This document shows positions 1 to 27,953 of a DNA stretch of 64,000 bases, one piece after another (position 1 is the first letter of the stretch; the number at the start of each line of letters is the position of its first letter). A model generated the notes under the pieces. The model saw only the letters and a program-made list of their open reading frames with translations, was not told the origin of the DNA and did no database searches. Origin of the DNA: Cristatella mucedo (Eukaryota > Bryozoa > Phylactolaemata > Cristatellidae); NCBI GenBank assembly GCA_009760855.2, contig WPIO01000150.1, forward strand, positions 505,001-569,000, in the 5' to 3' direction. Made by a program: the position numbers and the translations under genes.

Positions 1-100
1 GAATTTCTTTCCAACGAAATATGATAATGCAGTTGCCCATGCCGAGTATGTATCCCACAAGCTGAGCTAACTTAAACCGTCAGTTTCTTTTGCGTTTCAG

Positions 101-15373
<15,273 letters not shown>

Positions 15374-16359
15374 AGCTGTGGAAATGACAAATCCTACTGC
15401 AACTGCAACCACTCCTTATCCTGCTATTTTGTATATTTTGTTGTGTGTACTTAGGCTGCATATAGACTGCATTCGATATACGGTAACTGGCGATCAGCAA
15501 AGGTTGTAACATTCCTTGATGGTTGAGCAGATGCACTTTTTGGATAGAAATCTATTTTCCCACGTCGGCGGACTCGGTATATAGCTAGCATTCCAATGAG
15601 TTTGCACAGGTGTGTATATTGCACCCATTTGCTTTTCCTCTGAATGCTGTCCTCTAGCACGTGTTTCGGCCACTGCCGTGTACAATAGAAATGTAATGCA
15701 ATTTGGTGATAGTGGTAATGTGGTGCGAGGATTGGCAGCTTCAGTGGGTGCCCGAAAGTCAACAGAAATCTAGCACTTGCATTCACTACGTTTGTAAGTT
15801 TCTTCAATACATATCATGTTGCGTTTTTTTTAATGACCTTGCCAAAAATCGCCTTTTCGACCCGGTGACAAAAGAAATGGTATTAAATTAAATTCATCTC
15901 AAAGAACCTTTGAGAATTCTGGGCTTGCATGGAAACAAGCCTACTGTCGTCAGGCAATTTGAGCGATGGGCGCTCTAATTCCATTTGCCGCCACTTGCCT
16001 TCTCATGAATACCCTCTTGCCAATGTCATTCCCAAGCACAATACAGGCTTTCATTTTGATTCAGATGACACACGGCTGAACCTGTGCTTGGATCCCTCCC
16101 TGCCTTCCAGCTTGTCGAGCTCTCACAACTCCTCTGCAGCATGCGTTGTATACTTTTACACTTGAATGGCAGCAAGCTTTCTCAAATGGATTTACCATAA
16201 AACCAACTTTTCACTGGAAAACCTAACGTTATTCGGAAATAGGATAGCCAATCTCTCAAAATGGCCTTGCCAGCGTTTTTCCTGAAGCTGCTACATACAA
16301 GTAGCGTGTGTACTGTTCCATAGTGACCTTGCACTATGTGACCACATGACTTCGCATAT

Positions 16360-16645
16360 AAGCCTGCTTACCCACAGCTATAGATTCTCGCGGAAATTCG
16401 GGCCTGCTTAGTGAATGGAACCGCATCCAAGCTGGTCTCTACTTGTATGACATCTTGCCTAGACTTCTGTCATTCAAGTGCATGACATCTCGCCTAGACT
16501 TCTGTCATTCAAGTGCATGACATCTCGCCTAGACTTCTGTCATTCAAGCAAGTCATCGTTAGTGCTGACCACAGCAGGGGCCAGAGATTTTGAGTTCTCT
16601 GAGGACCTTATGTCAAATGTATTAATACTATTATTATTATTATCT
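16360..16645 (+). mobile_element. LINE-A remnant with internal deletion
   Basis: Begins with the aattcgggcctgcttag..ccaagctgg coding text, passes through a 35-bp triplication, then jumps to the 3' tail gagttctctgaggacc and ATT repeats. Most of the usual interval is missing. Confidence 0.7.
16444..16548. repeat. 35-bp tandem repeat, three units
   Basis: Units 16444-16478, 16479-16513 and 16514-16548, of the type tgcatgacatctcgcctaga followed by cttctgtcattcaag. The repeated text is the MTSRLDFC codons of the LINE-A coding region. The last two units are identical; the first differs slightly. Confidence 0.92.
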
Positions 16646-16689
16646 AATCGCAGATATTCCTGTCGGTGCAATAATATGCTTGCAGGAGG

Positions 16690-16990
16690 TACTAAACTGT
16701 GGAGATTGCCTTGTCTGTCATAAACGTAGCATGCCTGTCGCAGTGCAATTCTTTTGCTCCTCGCTCCTGCTCTCGTGGGGCTTCTACTTAAAGGTCATGT
16801 CGCTCGCTTGTTGGCCCCTTCAATCTCTTCCTCTGGCCTACCCATCCGAGCTACTTCCTAACCAGGCTTAGCTTCATGCCATCTGAACCTCACACTCAAG
16901 TCGTTTAGCTGAGCCTCTAGCCAACCGCAAATTATTTGGACAGCTTGCTTTTAGTACGCTCCGACAACCTGTACTCATTCGCAGCAAACT
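16690..16990 (+). mobile_element. strongly decayed LINE-A fragment
   Basis: Scattered resemblance to the post-RT region (cttcaatctcttcctctggc for the HSLAPAYL segment, ccatccgagctacttcctaa for LLPNQA). Placed by similarity with better copies only. Confidence 0.5.
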
Positions 16991-19509
16991 TTGAGGCATC
17001 CTCTGATTCGATGGCGTCTAAAAAGAAATCAAAACCCGTACGTTCACCACAACATTTTCTTCATGCGTGAATTGTCCATCCGTCGTGTGCTAATTCGAAC
17101 TGACACTTGCACGTCATCACTAATCAATCGACGTGCCATCTTTTCAACATATCTAAAGAGCCTATATGTAGCTTTAGTTCTCTTGCGATGCTATACAAAA
17201 AGTCTTAGTATTATTTGTATCATTAATAATCTGAACTCTGTAGCCAATACCATGTAGAGGTACTAACGTCCATCTAGTAAATTGTGGCAGAGAAAGCCAT
17301 GATTACCACTGTCTGGCGGTACAGAAACCCTCTCAATTTTTTCCAAAAAGCAAAAAGTTCTTAGAAATATCTAGTTGCAATCGCGTTATGAGAAACTCAC
17401 GCTCGCGAAGCACTGTTAACTTCGAGTTCGCAGTGACCATCTGGCGGCTGCTGGCGACGGCTTCCGGGTATTGGGGTCATCCGAATTCCAGAACATTAAA
17501 ACCAGGTCGCGAAATTATAACTAAATCTTTGTATAGGTAAGTGCCTAGAGAACGATTTAGTTCTCTGTGAGCGCTGTACGCATTTTTTCATAATTATCAC
17601 TAAATACAAGACTTTTCAGGAGACAGGCTAGCTTCTATTGACAATGGCGTGTAGCTGGATTTTAGAAATACTGAAGATTCAGAATAAGGAGCCATCCGTA
17701 GAGACCTTAGCTAAACTGAGCGCTAGCTACCAGTTCCAATGTAACGATGGCCGGTTGCTGTGGGTTGGGGGGCATCGATTTTCTACGCTCTGAACCATCG
17801 CTCCGAAATTCTCGCGTTTCGCCGAAGCAGCCTGTCTTGTTGTCCTCGCTGCGCGTGTACCTGGCGCGTGCAAGCCCCGAACGGCCTCCAACTGGGGCCC
17901 TTCGTCGTTGGCTGCTGCTGGTTATCCGGCGGCCCTTTTAGCAGTGAGATGAATGCAATGGTTTAGCCAGTGTGTGCGTGTTTGCTCCTCGTCTCTCTCT
18001 CTCTCTCTCAGTCTCTCGCTCGCTCCTCTTTCCATCCTCACCTGTTTAGTAGCAGCAGGACCGTCCTATCCTCGTCTGCCCCACGTACGTCGCGGCTCGG
18101 CTAAGCTACTGAGGTCGGCTAGCTGTTGCGTCTACGTACAGGTAGGTATGCGCTAGACCGCTGTCTTCCCGAGCAACGAGCCGGAGCAAGCGACTGGCGG
18201 CGACGGCGGCGGATCGGAAGCGGCCGAACCCTCTATCGGCGTCCGCTCCTCACAGCCTCGACTCGGCTCGCGCGCCCCGGGACGCTGGTCCAGCGGTCGG
18301 CAGGCTGCGGCCGCCGCAGTCTCCTCAGCACAGTGCGACTCGACCGCGGCTCTCAGAGATGCCAAGACGTGCCTCTATATGCCCGCCTGCACAGCGGCGA
18401 GGCGGCGCACGAAATTCCCCGGGCAGCAACCAGACTCCACGTCGCGATAGCGGGCTCCGCGGACGCTGCACTCTGGCCGATAGTCGCAAGTCCAACCGGT
18501 CAGCACCGGTCAGCACTGTCCTTCATTCTTCCACCCTAGTTCTTCTTAGCCGACGTCACGGTTTAGCGTGAGCTCTGCCGGTTCCTTTCTGTCCACTCCT
18601 ACTCCGCGCGACAGCTCTCCTACCTAATCCCGGGGGGGGGGGACGCTACTTGCTCGAAACGACCTCTCGCCTGATTGTTTTATTAACCACTGGCCGCGCT
18701 AATCGTGCGACGACCTTCCCGGACTGGGGCGGCGGTCCACTCGAATACCTTTGGCTAGTAGTCTTGCTAGGCTCAGGCCCAGCCACTCAGCCTGCGGTAA
18801 CTAGGCTATCACTCTGGCCCACAGCCGGAGCTACTGTTCTCGCTCGTCAATCCAACATATCTCAAGTCCGTGCGGTTGACGCCTTAGAGTGCTCACGTAA
18901 CACCACGAACCGGATGCGATTCAAGTAGGAAACTTAAAGATGGCGGAAGAGTCTGAAATGTGTACCGAATTGACAGCACCGAGGAGCCACTGTCAGTCAG
19001 TTTTTTATTGCCTCTGAACTGAATTTACTTACATTTTGTAAGGCTTTGCTCATTCTTGTTTGATGTTCAGCAAGCATATATATTTTTTCAACGCTGCAGA
19101 TTTAAAAAATTTATATTAGATAATTCAGAATTCTATACAAAATTCAAAGATGTGAAACTGACTTACAGCGCCTAATTGTGGGTGCCGTGAAGGTCTTTTC
19201 GTATTCTCTGAACAGGTTTTTTTTATAGAGTTTAAGGTCCACGCACAGCGGCATAGTGAGACTTTTTGGCGCCCGGGGACAAAGCTACAAATGGCGCCCC
19301 TTCCCTGGTCAAAAATTGCTGCAAAAGAGCTCCACCACTGAAAAAATGCAAAAGTCACGCTAGCAGACATATTGAATCGAGAAAGTTGTATTAACTGTAG
19401 TAAAGGTACAAAATATATATATCACGGCTTTATATTTAATGAACATTTCTTGCCTTGAGCGTGGCAAAATGGTCTATTACAGTTTAGAAATCAATATTTT
19501 CCAGCGGGA

Positions 19510-19695
19510 GCTCGGCGGGATAATAACAATAATGTACTTGATAAAGCGCCCTCGGAGAACTTAATCTCTTTCTAGGCGCTTTACAATTGCTGCACAGGGA
19601 AAGGCAATTACTTACCATTCAATTGCATTTCCCAGTGCAGCAATTGTAAAGCGCCTAGATATAGATTAAGTTCTCTGAGGGCGCTTTATCAAGTA

Positions 19696-19734
<39 letters not shown>

Positions 19735-19744
19735 CCCGCCGAGC
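19510..19744. repeat. 235-bp palindrome of two head-to-head LINE-A tails
   Basis: The left arm starts gctcggcgggataat and the right arm ends attatcccgccgagc. Between them, two LINE-A 3' tails face each other around a short spacer (about 19609-19619). The ends match beyond the LINE sequence, so it is an inverted duplication rather than two chance insertions. The right arm is longer because of its ATT repeat. Confidence 0.9.
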
Positions 19745-19762
19745 ACCCGCTCGCTTGTCAGC

Positions 19763-19864
19763 ATGCCGGCCAGAGGCGACACTGACTACGACCTTGACCT
19801 GAGTACCCCCCTCCCACGGTCGATACCGCCATGGGCGCCTTCAGCAAACTTGCTGAGAGGCTAA
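19763..19864 (+). CDS. upstream ORF overlapping the abcd3 copy B start
   Basis: ATG at 19763, 33 codons, TAA at 19862-19864, in a different frame from the abcd3 ATG at 19831 and overlapping it. If transcription starts upstream of 19763 it could reduce translation of copy B. The peptide itself is unlikely to matter. Confidence 0.35.
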   Translation: MPARGDTDYDLDLSTPLPRSIPPWAPSANLLRG

Positions 19865-19940
19865 CCGCCAGGAACCTGGCGGTATCATCACTAATTGCCA
19901 TAGCTGTGTGGTACTACTCCGCGAAAAGATCGTCTCGACG
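19831..19940 (+). CDS. abcd3: abcd3 copy B exon 1
   Basis: 110 nt from ATG to a GTAGAT donor. Encodes [20 protein letters not shown], a hydrophobic stretch and a basic SAKRSSR end, as in the PMP70 N-terminus, which is needed for PEX19-dependent peroxisomal targeting. Without splicing it would stop after 37 codons. Confidence 0.88.
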
Positions 19941-21258
19941 GTAGATACAGCGTGCTGAGCCCGCTGCCGTACAGTGTAATCGTCGCTCGCTCGCTCGCCC
20001 CGGAAATAGCTACCGGCGCACGGCTTGGCTCGCTCACGAGCTTCTCTCATCGAGCTTGATTCAGTCTGCCATTGCGCTCTCGCGATTTAAGACGCAGCAT
20101 ACAGGTTTTTTATCTGTATTACTAAGAAGTGCACACCTACCGCGAGTACACTTAGCCAGTTAGTGTAAGTTGGGAGCGCTGTCGCCGCCCCTTCCTTTGC
20201 CGACCAGAGAGTAGGGCGTTGCTCGGCCGTGCTAACGTCGCTCCCAAATTGTATTGGGTTTTTTGTCGATCAGAGGTTGAACTCGTGCTCGTGTACTTTT
20301 GGCATCTTTTTTTAAGTTTAGACTTGTGCTGGCATGGGTACTGTCCTTGTGATTATTACTCCTGCCCTCAGTAGTTTGATATTGCATATGCATGTATTAT
20401 TACTACTCTTGTCCCCAGTTGCTTGAAATTGCAATCTTATTCTTTTCGTTAATTTTTTTTATTTCGTAGGCTGGCATCTGGACCCGATCTATCAGCAATT
20501 ATAGAACGAGAACGCCATGTAAGCCGCTTTGCCTCGTGTTCAAAGCTGCCACTCAGCTGCGTTTTTTTCCGGTCGTCGGTCCTTATCAACCTGACCCACG
20601 CAGCAACCAAGAAATCTAATAAGAGCTTGAATCTAGTGCACAGCGAATGGAGCTCCTTCAGGAGTCGCCGAGGCACATCTGCGTAAAGAAACCACGAAGT
20701 GTTGCTGATTATGTAATCTTTGACGAATCTGTTTTTGTGTAAATGGTACATTTACGCACCAGTCGAGTTGCTCTTCACCCATTTTTCATACAGACGCCAC
20801 ATCGGGTACCTCGTTAGGTACTTTTTACTATTTAGATTAGTGCCCTGTCTTTGCTAATGCTGTTCGTCGTGTCTACTCTGATGCAATCTGACTGCTTATT
20901 GTGTATCGTCGTTATCTTGGTAATCCAATGACAAGTAGCTGCAATTGCTGTGCTTGTGCTGGCCGAAGAAATGGGCGATTGCTGTAGTAAAGGCTGAAAA
21001 GTTATCAGCATGATAGTTAATTTAGATTATCAGGACCCATCCCTGGGGGTGCTAGGAATAGACCAGTTTTGCAGCTCTGGGCACCTGACTTTCAAGTGCT
21101 AATCCACTTACTTGTGGCTTTAGTGTCATGTACGTATCTGATGTGAATCCCCAAGTCGCACTAGTTATAAAAAAAGTACCCATGCAGGGGAGTGTGTGCA
21201 TCTGCACACGTGTCTACCCGTGTTGGTGTGGTTTTATGTATACATATGTGCATGCCCA

Positions 21259-21315
<57 letters not shown>

Positions 21316-24300
21316 ATGCGCCTGTGTGTGTGCATATGTGTATGTGCACGTGTGTGCGTATGTGTAGCTGGCGGCATGATTTGGAGGTCTACATCTGCGT
21401 CCTCATTGTGCATTCAGTGTAAGTTTGATGATTTTTTTTAACTCTTGATAAAGAAAGAGTTCTGTTGCTAGCTGCATTGCACCGAACCGTTTTTGTGTGG
21501 TGCATTACTGATTGGCATCTGTCGTTGGAGCAATTAACAGCTGCTACCTGACGGTAGCATGCCTCTGGGTAATACCAGTGGCACGCTGACGCTGAGCAGA
21601 ATGGCGTGCCTGTACTAGGCAAGCGCTGCATCGTACACAGGTATAGCCGTGCGTTCGTTCCTCTGCGCTTTTATTAGGAAGACGGCAGGAGGGACAAAGC
21701 TGCCGTGGACGGCACCTTTTTCAGGTGAGCAAAGACACCCGTTCTCTCGTGCTCACTTTGCTGCTTGTGCTAGCCAGCAGTGCCAGGCAGCAGCGTCGCC
21801 AGTGCCACGTGCTCGTGCAGTGTCGTGCAGCGCCACCTGCCGGCAGAGAGCAGTGGCACCTGCAAGTGCCACCCATGCTCGAGGCATCTGCCACATCTGC
21901 TTGTGTGAGGGTGAGAGCTGGGTTTTGCGGTACTCGGTTAGAGGAGGACATCTCTGGGGTAGGGGACAGCGGGAGGGATATGGGTGTGGGGCTCGTTAGT
22001 GTTAGGAGTCTTAGCAAAGGGCACAGTCCAGATCGACCTGGATCGAATGGGGGTACGGCCGCGGACAGTGAGAATGGCCTGCTCGCTCAGTCAGTTTCGT
22101 CAGATTTCGCAAAATCAGCTCAGCCGATGTGTGTAGGACCTCGCACACCAGGGGGGGAGCGGGTATCGGTTTCTCCTCGGTGCAGGCCACCTACTCCTCC
22201 CCCCTACAGAGCCTCGAGGCATTCGTGCATTGCATTCAAGCTTTGGCTTGCGTGGAGCTGGCCCCGGCTCGTGTTGCTTTTGACTGGGAGCGGGTTTGAT
22301 TGTCAAAAAGGCTAAGGAAACAATGGTCTGATAAAGCCGTGGCCGATGTTGGGACATGCGCCTGTGAATGCATCAAAAGTTTAATGCTGTTGTATGGGTC
22401 AGCGTGTTGCCTCATCAGTATCTAGACCAGTGATTCTCAACCTTCCTAGTGCCGAGATCCTTTAATACAGTTCATGTTGTGTCGACCCCCGACCGTACAA
22501 TTATGTGTGCAAAAGGGTCGTTCGACCCCCACAGGGGTCGCGACCCACAGGTTGAGAGCCGCTGATCTAGACAAACACCCCCAATACTGTTTTCCATAAT
22601 AATAATGATAATGCACTTGATAAAGCGCCCTTAGAGAACTCATCTCTTCCTAGGCGCTTTACACGGGAAAGCAGTAGCAGTAGTGGTGCTATATCCGTAC
22701 TCCCGATTTGCGCAATTTGTAGAGCACTAATGGCTGCGTATGTTTATGCCTCAGCCCTCGGTTGGAGTCCGTTTTTCTAGAAGCTAGTTCCCTTTGTCTT
22801 ATTTTCTGACAAGTGCACATGGTGCCTACCTGCGGTTTGGTCGCAACATTTTTAGGGTACTTGCAGATGGTCATCTTGCCCAAATGACAAGCGGTTCATG
22901 GATATCGCCCTACTGTGAGTAGCGTCACTTGGCCAGCAAAATGCTGCAGCCAGAAAGACTCGAATTTGGGACACCATGGTTAATAAGCCATTGCACTAAC
23001 CACTGTGCAATACTAGGCATCATGCCAGAAAGAAACTGTGTGTCGTGTTACCATCGGGAGTTTAATCCTCGACCTTAGGCAGAGCCATAAAAGAAACATG
23101 CCAACTCACGTCGGCGAGACTGCGTCATGAGTGCGGTTGGCGGAAAGCGGTCAGCAAGCATGCCGGCTAGAATAGGTCAAGTGAGCACCACAAGTATTGA
23201 TACTGAATAATTACCGATCGCTCAGTAAGAGCACTGGTGCTTACTATTAATTTCGCCAGCTCCTGGCCTGATGCTTCGAAGGAAGTGGCTAAAAGTTAGA
23301 TGACTGCAACAGGTACACATGGGTCAGTCAAGAAGATGCTTGTTTTGGTCGATGCTAGAAAAAGAGTAGTTAAAAGCATGTTCGTGAGCTGTTCTGCTGA
23401 GCCACCGTGGTGAAGTCGCCCCCCCCCCCGGTTGTGGATAGGACACACAACTGGCGGGTGTTAAGTTTAACTGGGTGTCACTGTGGTCTTTGTGATTCGT
23501 CCTGCTTGTTCATGTACCTGCTTACTCTATGCCTGCTGCTTGCATATGTTACCACCAATCATTTGGTAATGCTTTCTATACAGCATCTGTTAAGTGCCTA
23601 GAAAGAGATTCAGTTCTCTGATGGTGCTATACAAATGTATTTATATTTTGTTATTTTTTCTTCTTTAAAATTGAAGCAGGTATTTGTTGGGATTGATGTT
23701 GTCCGTTGGTTGTCGGAAGGCCGTTGCGACTCTCCGCTCTCACCATGCGATTAGCGCTGTGAGAATGCAATGCCTAAAAGTAAGCATATCTTCTGGGTAT
23801 ATCGGTTGTAAATAGGATTCCTTCGATATACACTCGTGTGACTGTAAGGAATTTTATTTGAAGTGCGTTCTTCAACTTATCACGCTTGCAGCTTTTGCTT
23901 AAAAGAAATGTAAGCACGCATCGTGTTGGACATGGAAGCACATGTCATTGCTAGACTGTGATTATTTTGCAGGAAACTGTACGCAATTCTGCAGATTTTG
24001 GTGCCTCGGGTTATTTGCTCAGAGGTAAATCGGATGCTGCCGGCCTGGTGCTGCTAATTTGTTTGCCGCATTTATTTTTATGCTTGTGGGTAGTCAATTA
24101 TAAAAATATTATATTTGATTTTTCGTAAATTCAGGTGAGCCGATAGCCAAACGTACATGATGCTAATTCAGTTCTCTGAACTCTTATCGAGCCTCGCATT
24201 TTAAGAGAGAGGGTCGATGTGTCATTGACCTCCTTCATTGAACCATGGCCTCCTATGTCGAGGATTCAAGTCATAACCACTGTCCAGTGCCGATATGTTA

Positions 24301-27300
24301 GTGCCAATTTTTGTATCACCTCTGTGGTGAATTGCGCAAACTTTGGTTACTGGTCAGTACCAATTTGTAGACTACTTTGAAAAGAATCTCTGGAATCAGG
24401 AAAGCCTTTTCAATGATGACTACTGTTGCATATACTCACGCACACAAAATCCATGCAGTATGCAATATGGCTGCTGCTGTGGTAGCTGTAAATTTGTTCT
24501 GGTTATATGAGGTTTTTATATGACACCAGACATACTAAAGTTACTCAGAAATGTAAGACCAGACATACTAAGAATGGGGAAATATTTATTGACAACCCAA
24601 AAAACAAATGCTTGTGCTGTTGGTGTACACTTTTAGTGCGACGTCTTCCACGGTTCTTTATTACCCCCCTTGCCTGGCTAAGAATCTAGGCTGCCAGCTT
24701 CTTCGTTGTATTATCTGCTGTAGCACATTTCGAAGAGCCTGAGTTTTACTGAGCGGGTCGGCTACTGGGGTTGGTTCGAGCATTCGACCCCTGTAGCCTG
24801 TCGATATTGCTCCGTATTAGTTGTATGAGGTTTAAATTAGGCTCCTTTCTGAGCAACTGCACACCAACACCAAACAAGGATTTCCTCGACAGATACTTCA
24901 CGTAACTCATTGTTGGTCAATAAAAGTAGATTTCAAAGCTCAAATAGTCCGTTTGGCAGTTGTCACCTTTGGCTGCAAGATGACGCAAGACCTCTGCAAA
25001 CAGCCTGGAAGGTGAAGTACTTTTTTGACGAATCCTTATTTAGTACTGGTGCAGTGTCCCAGCTAGTTGCCTGATTTGAATCCCACAGAACGACTCTGGA
25101 ACCAAATCTACAGGCGACAGAGGCCGGATATTCGGCCTACACCAGTACCCTACCTTGTCAGTAAAACTCGGGCTCTTTGAAATGTGCTACAGTAACAAGG
25201 ACATCACTGAAGCTGGTAGCCTCTATTCCTCTCTAGATGAGTGAGATCATACAGAATCATTGTAGGCCAACGCATAAATGCATTCACACCAACAGCATGT
25301 GCTGGTTATTTGGGTTGTAAATAAATATTTTGACGTGCTTCGCATAACTGATGTATGATGCCTGGCATTGCAGAAAACCCTCTTATTGCCCGAAGGAATT
25401 TACAGCTGCAGCAATGGCGGCCATACTGCGAGGATTTTTTCCCACCCGAGTATCAGATCTGTCCTCTTCTCTGCAGCTGCACTTTTTTGCCGCCTTGAGC
25501 TGGGTGACATGGCGCTGACAGAGAAAGTGGATTGTAGGATGCGCACTCAGCCCGAAAGCCCACTGTTCCGTGCTAGCGTTTATTGCACACTGCCTCTGCC
25601 TCGATAGTATATGGCCATGACTAATTAGATTGTGCCTCCGGTCACTTGCTATCCGGGTCATCTTTGGTGTGAGCTGAATTCCTGAGTTCTGGACGCAGAG
25701 TTCTCGTCATGACTCCTCGGGTCGTTTCTTCTTGCTCCGCTGTGTAAACCAGAATAAGGCCTGCCTGCAGATGTCCGGCATTTTGAGCTTGAACGAATTA
25801 ATTGTTAGTCCGATCTTATCTGTGGTTTGGCTGGATTGGGCCTGTGCATCTGGCAGGTATGTGGCATCTATGGTTTATTCGATCATGCTTCTTTTACAGT
25901 GTATGCAAAGTGCCCCGAAAGAGATTAGGTTTTCTGAGGGTGCTTGTTTAAATGTATTATTATTATTATTATCATCAGTGTGCTGTCTTTATTTATTATT
26001 ATTTATTATTATTATATAACCTTTACACGGTGCTGTCGTCAAAAGCATGTGATGCATGTCATCATGCTTCTGCTGGAACTGGCTGTTGTGCCAAGTCAGA
26101 GACTGCCTAGAGGACTTTTGCTGCATGCCGTTACTCTTAAGCACTTAGAGCCGTCCACGCCCTTACAGCCAACCCTGCGGCCATCACTATGGCACCCCTT
26201 CTCGGAAAGGAAAGCCTGATGAAGTGGAAACCCTTCTGTCGGTGCTTGGTTGAAACCTCGGGAAAAACGTCCTATCACTCAACTAGTTATTTTGTACATT
26301 TAAGACAGCTGACAGGCTTACCAAGGTATTGGGCAGGCTTGTGTGCACAGGGCCCGGTGAACTGTTAATTTGCACACACCTTGTGAACCACCTGACCTCA
26401 AGCCAAATCTAATCATCGGCTAATCTTGCCTATGATTTTGCTGACAAATCGGGATTTTTTCCAAAGCAATTTTTGAAGTAATTATTGACAGCACCTTTAA
26501 ACATGCCGTCCGTGCTTCCACCATTGCTACCAAGCTAACATGACTTATGCGTGCTGACACTGTGCATGCTGCCACTAACCACATTTGCATGCTGACCCTG
26601 TGCATGTCACCCCTAACCATGTTATTTATGTTGTTTGTTTATCAAGCATGATATTACTCACCATTCAATAGTGTTTCCCTTTGCAGCAAATGTCAAGTGC
26701 CTAGAAAGAGATTGAGTTCTCTGAGGGCGTTTTATCAAGTGCATTATTATTATTATGGCGATAGTACTTTATCTTCTGTTAAATGCACGGAACGCCCTTG
26801 GTGGATCTATTCTGCTTCCGTTCTTGTCGAGACTCGATGGTGCTCGCATGAGTGAGCGCCATCTCAGACTGTTGTACGCAATTTAGTATACTTGAATTTA
26901 CGTAAGGGATTTCTGTGACTGCATTGAAATGGTAAGGGTGTTCATTTGTCATTCAGAGTGACATCTCGTAACTCGACAGCAGTTACCTTTAAAGTCACAC
27001 CAGCTCTGTCGGCTGCCCAGCTATGTACACCAGGCCGGCTGGCAAGCCGCCCTGGTGGAAGCTGCGAGCTCCTGAGAGCTGCACTTTGCTGCCCACTTGC
27101 TCCTGAGAGCTGTCCTTCAATGGCTAGCAAAGTTTGCATGGAAGCCGAACTCGAGTTGCCAAGCTCATGTGCTCTGGCACAGCCGCCGTCTTGGTGTACG
27201 AAGGCCCGTGCTTCCGGTTGGTCCGCTCACCTCGGCCCGGTGCGCTGGAGACATCGCCACCGGCCGGGCGTACCAGATTGCAGCGGGGGGGGGGGGGGGG

Positions 27301-27892
27301 GGCTCATTGGCGAGCAGCAGCCAGCCGCCTTCTTCTGCGTCCTACCAGCATCCCATTGCAGTGCCGCTGTTTTGCCGCGCTTTTTCCAGACGGGGTATCT
27401 GGTCGTGGTCGCTGCCGCATTGGCTGCTCGCACGTACTGCGACGTCTGGATGATTCAGAATGGCACGGCCATCGAGGCGGCCATTATTGGCCGCAGCCGT
27501 GAGGGGTTCAGGCGGCATCTGCTGAAGTATGTCTACGCCATGCCAGCAGTAAGCACCAGCCAACTCGTGTGCCCTCGGAGCGTATGCGCTGTCGCATGAC
27601 TGTGCCCTTCATTGGCGGCGGCTTGTGGCACGGCAACTGTCGTCTTGATGCGTACGTACGGTTTTGCGTGTGCTACTCCGGCCTCGGTGCAGGCGTTTGC
27701 TCGCTGTCATTGTGCTGTGTGCTCTGCCTGCCGACGATGACTTCGCATTTTGCAACGAATGCATGTGCATTAGTGGACGATCACGTGCAGCCAAGGCCGA
27801 CGAGGGCCTCGTTCTCGGCAGACCGGATGGCAGTCGGCTTGCAATGCAAGTCTCATTCTAGATTTTGAAGATCTGCACCGATCTGAGTGGTC

Positions 27893-27953
<61 letters not shown>

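Larger units (their letters stand above)
15374..19509. other. region between the two abcd3 copies
   Basis: Starts with the copy A 3' UTR, then decayed LINE-A pieces (16360-16990, 17531-17580). A GC- and CpG-rich block at about 17740-18560 contains a short TC repeat but no frame that resembles a known protein. No gene could be supported here. Confidence 0.6.

Noticed and set aside
16444-16548. CRISPR-like array
   Set aside because: The three units are directly adjacent without spacers and lie in a LINE remnant of animal DNA.
26946-27599. 217-codon frame as a single exon
   Set aside because: Only 27390-27548 resembles ABCD3 and is bordered by AG and GT. The rest is intron with a poly-G run.
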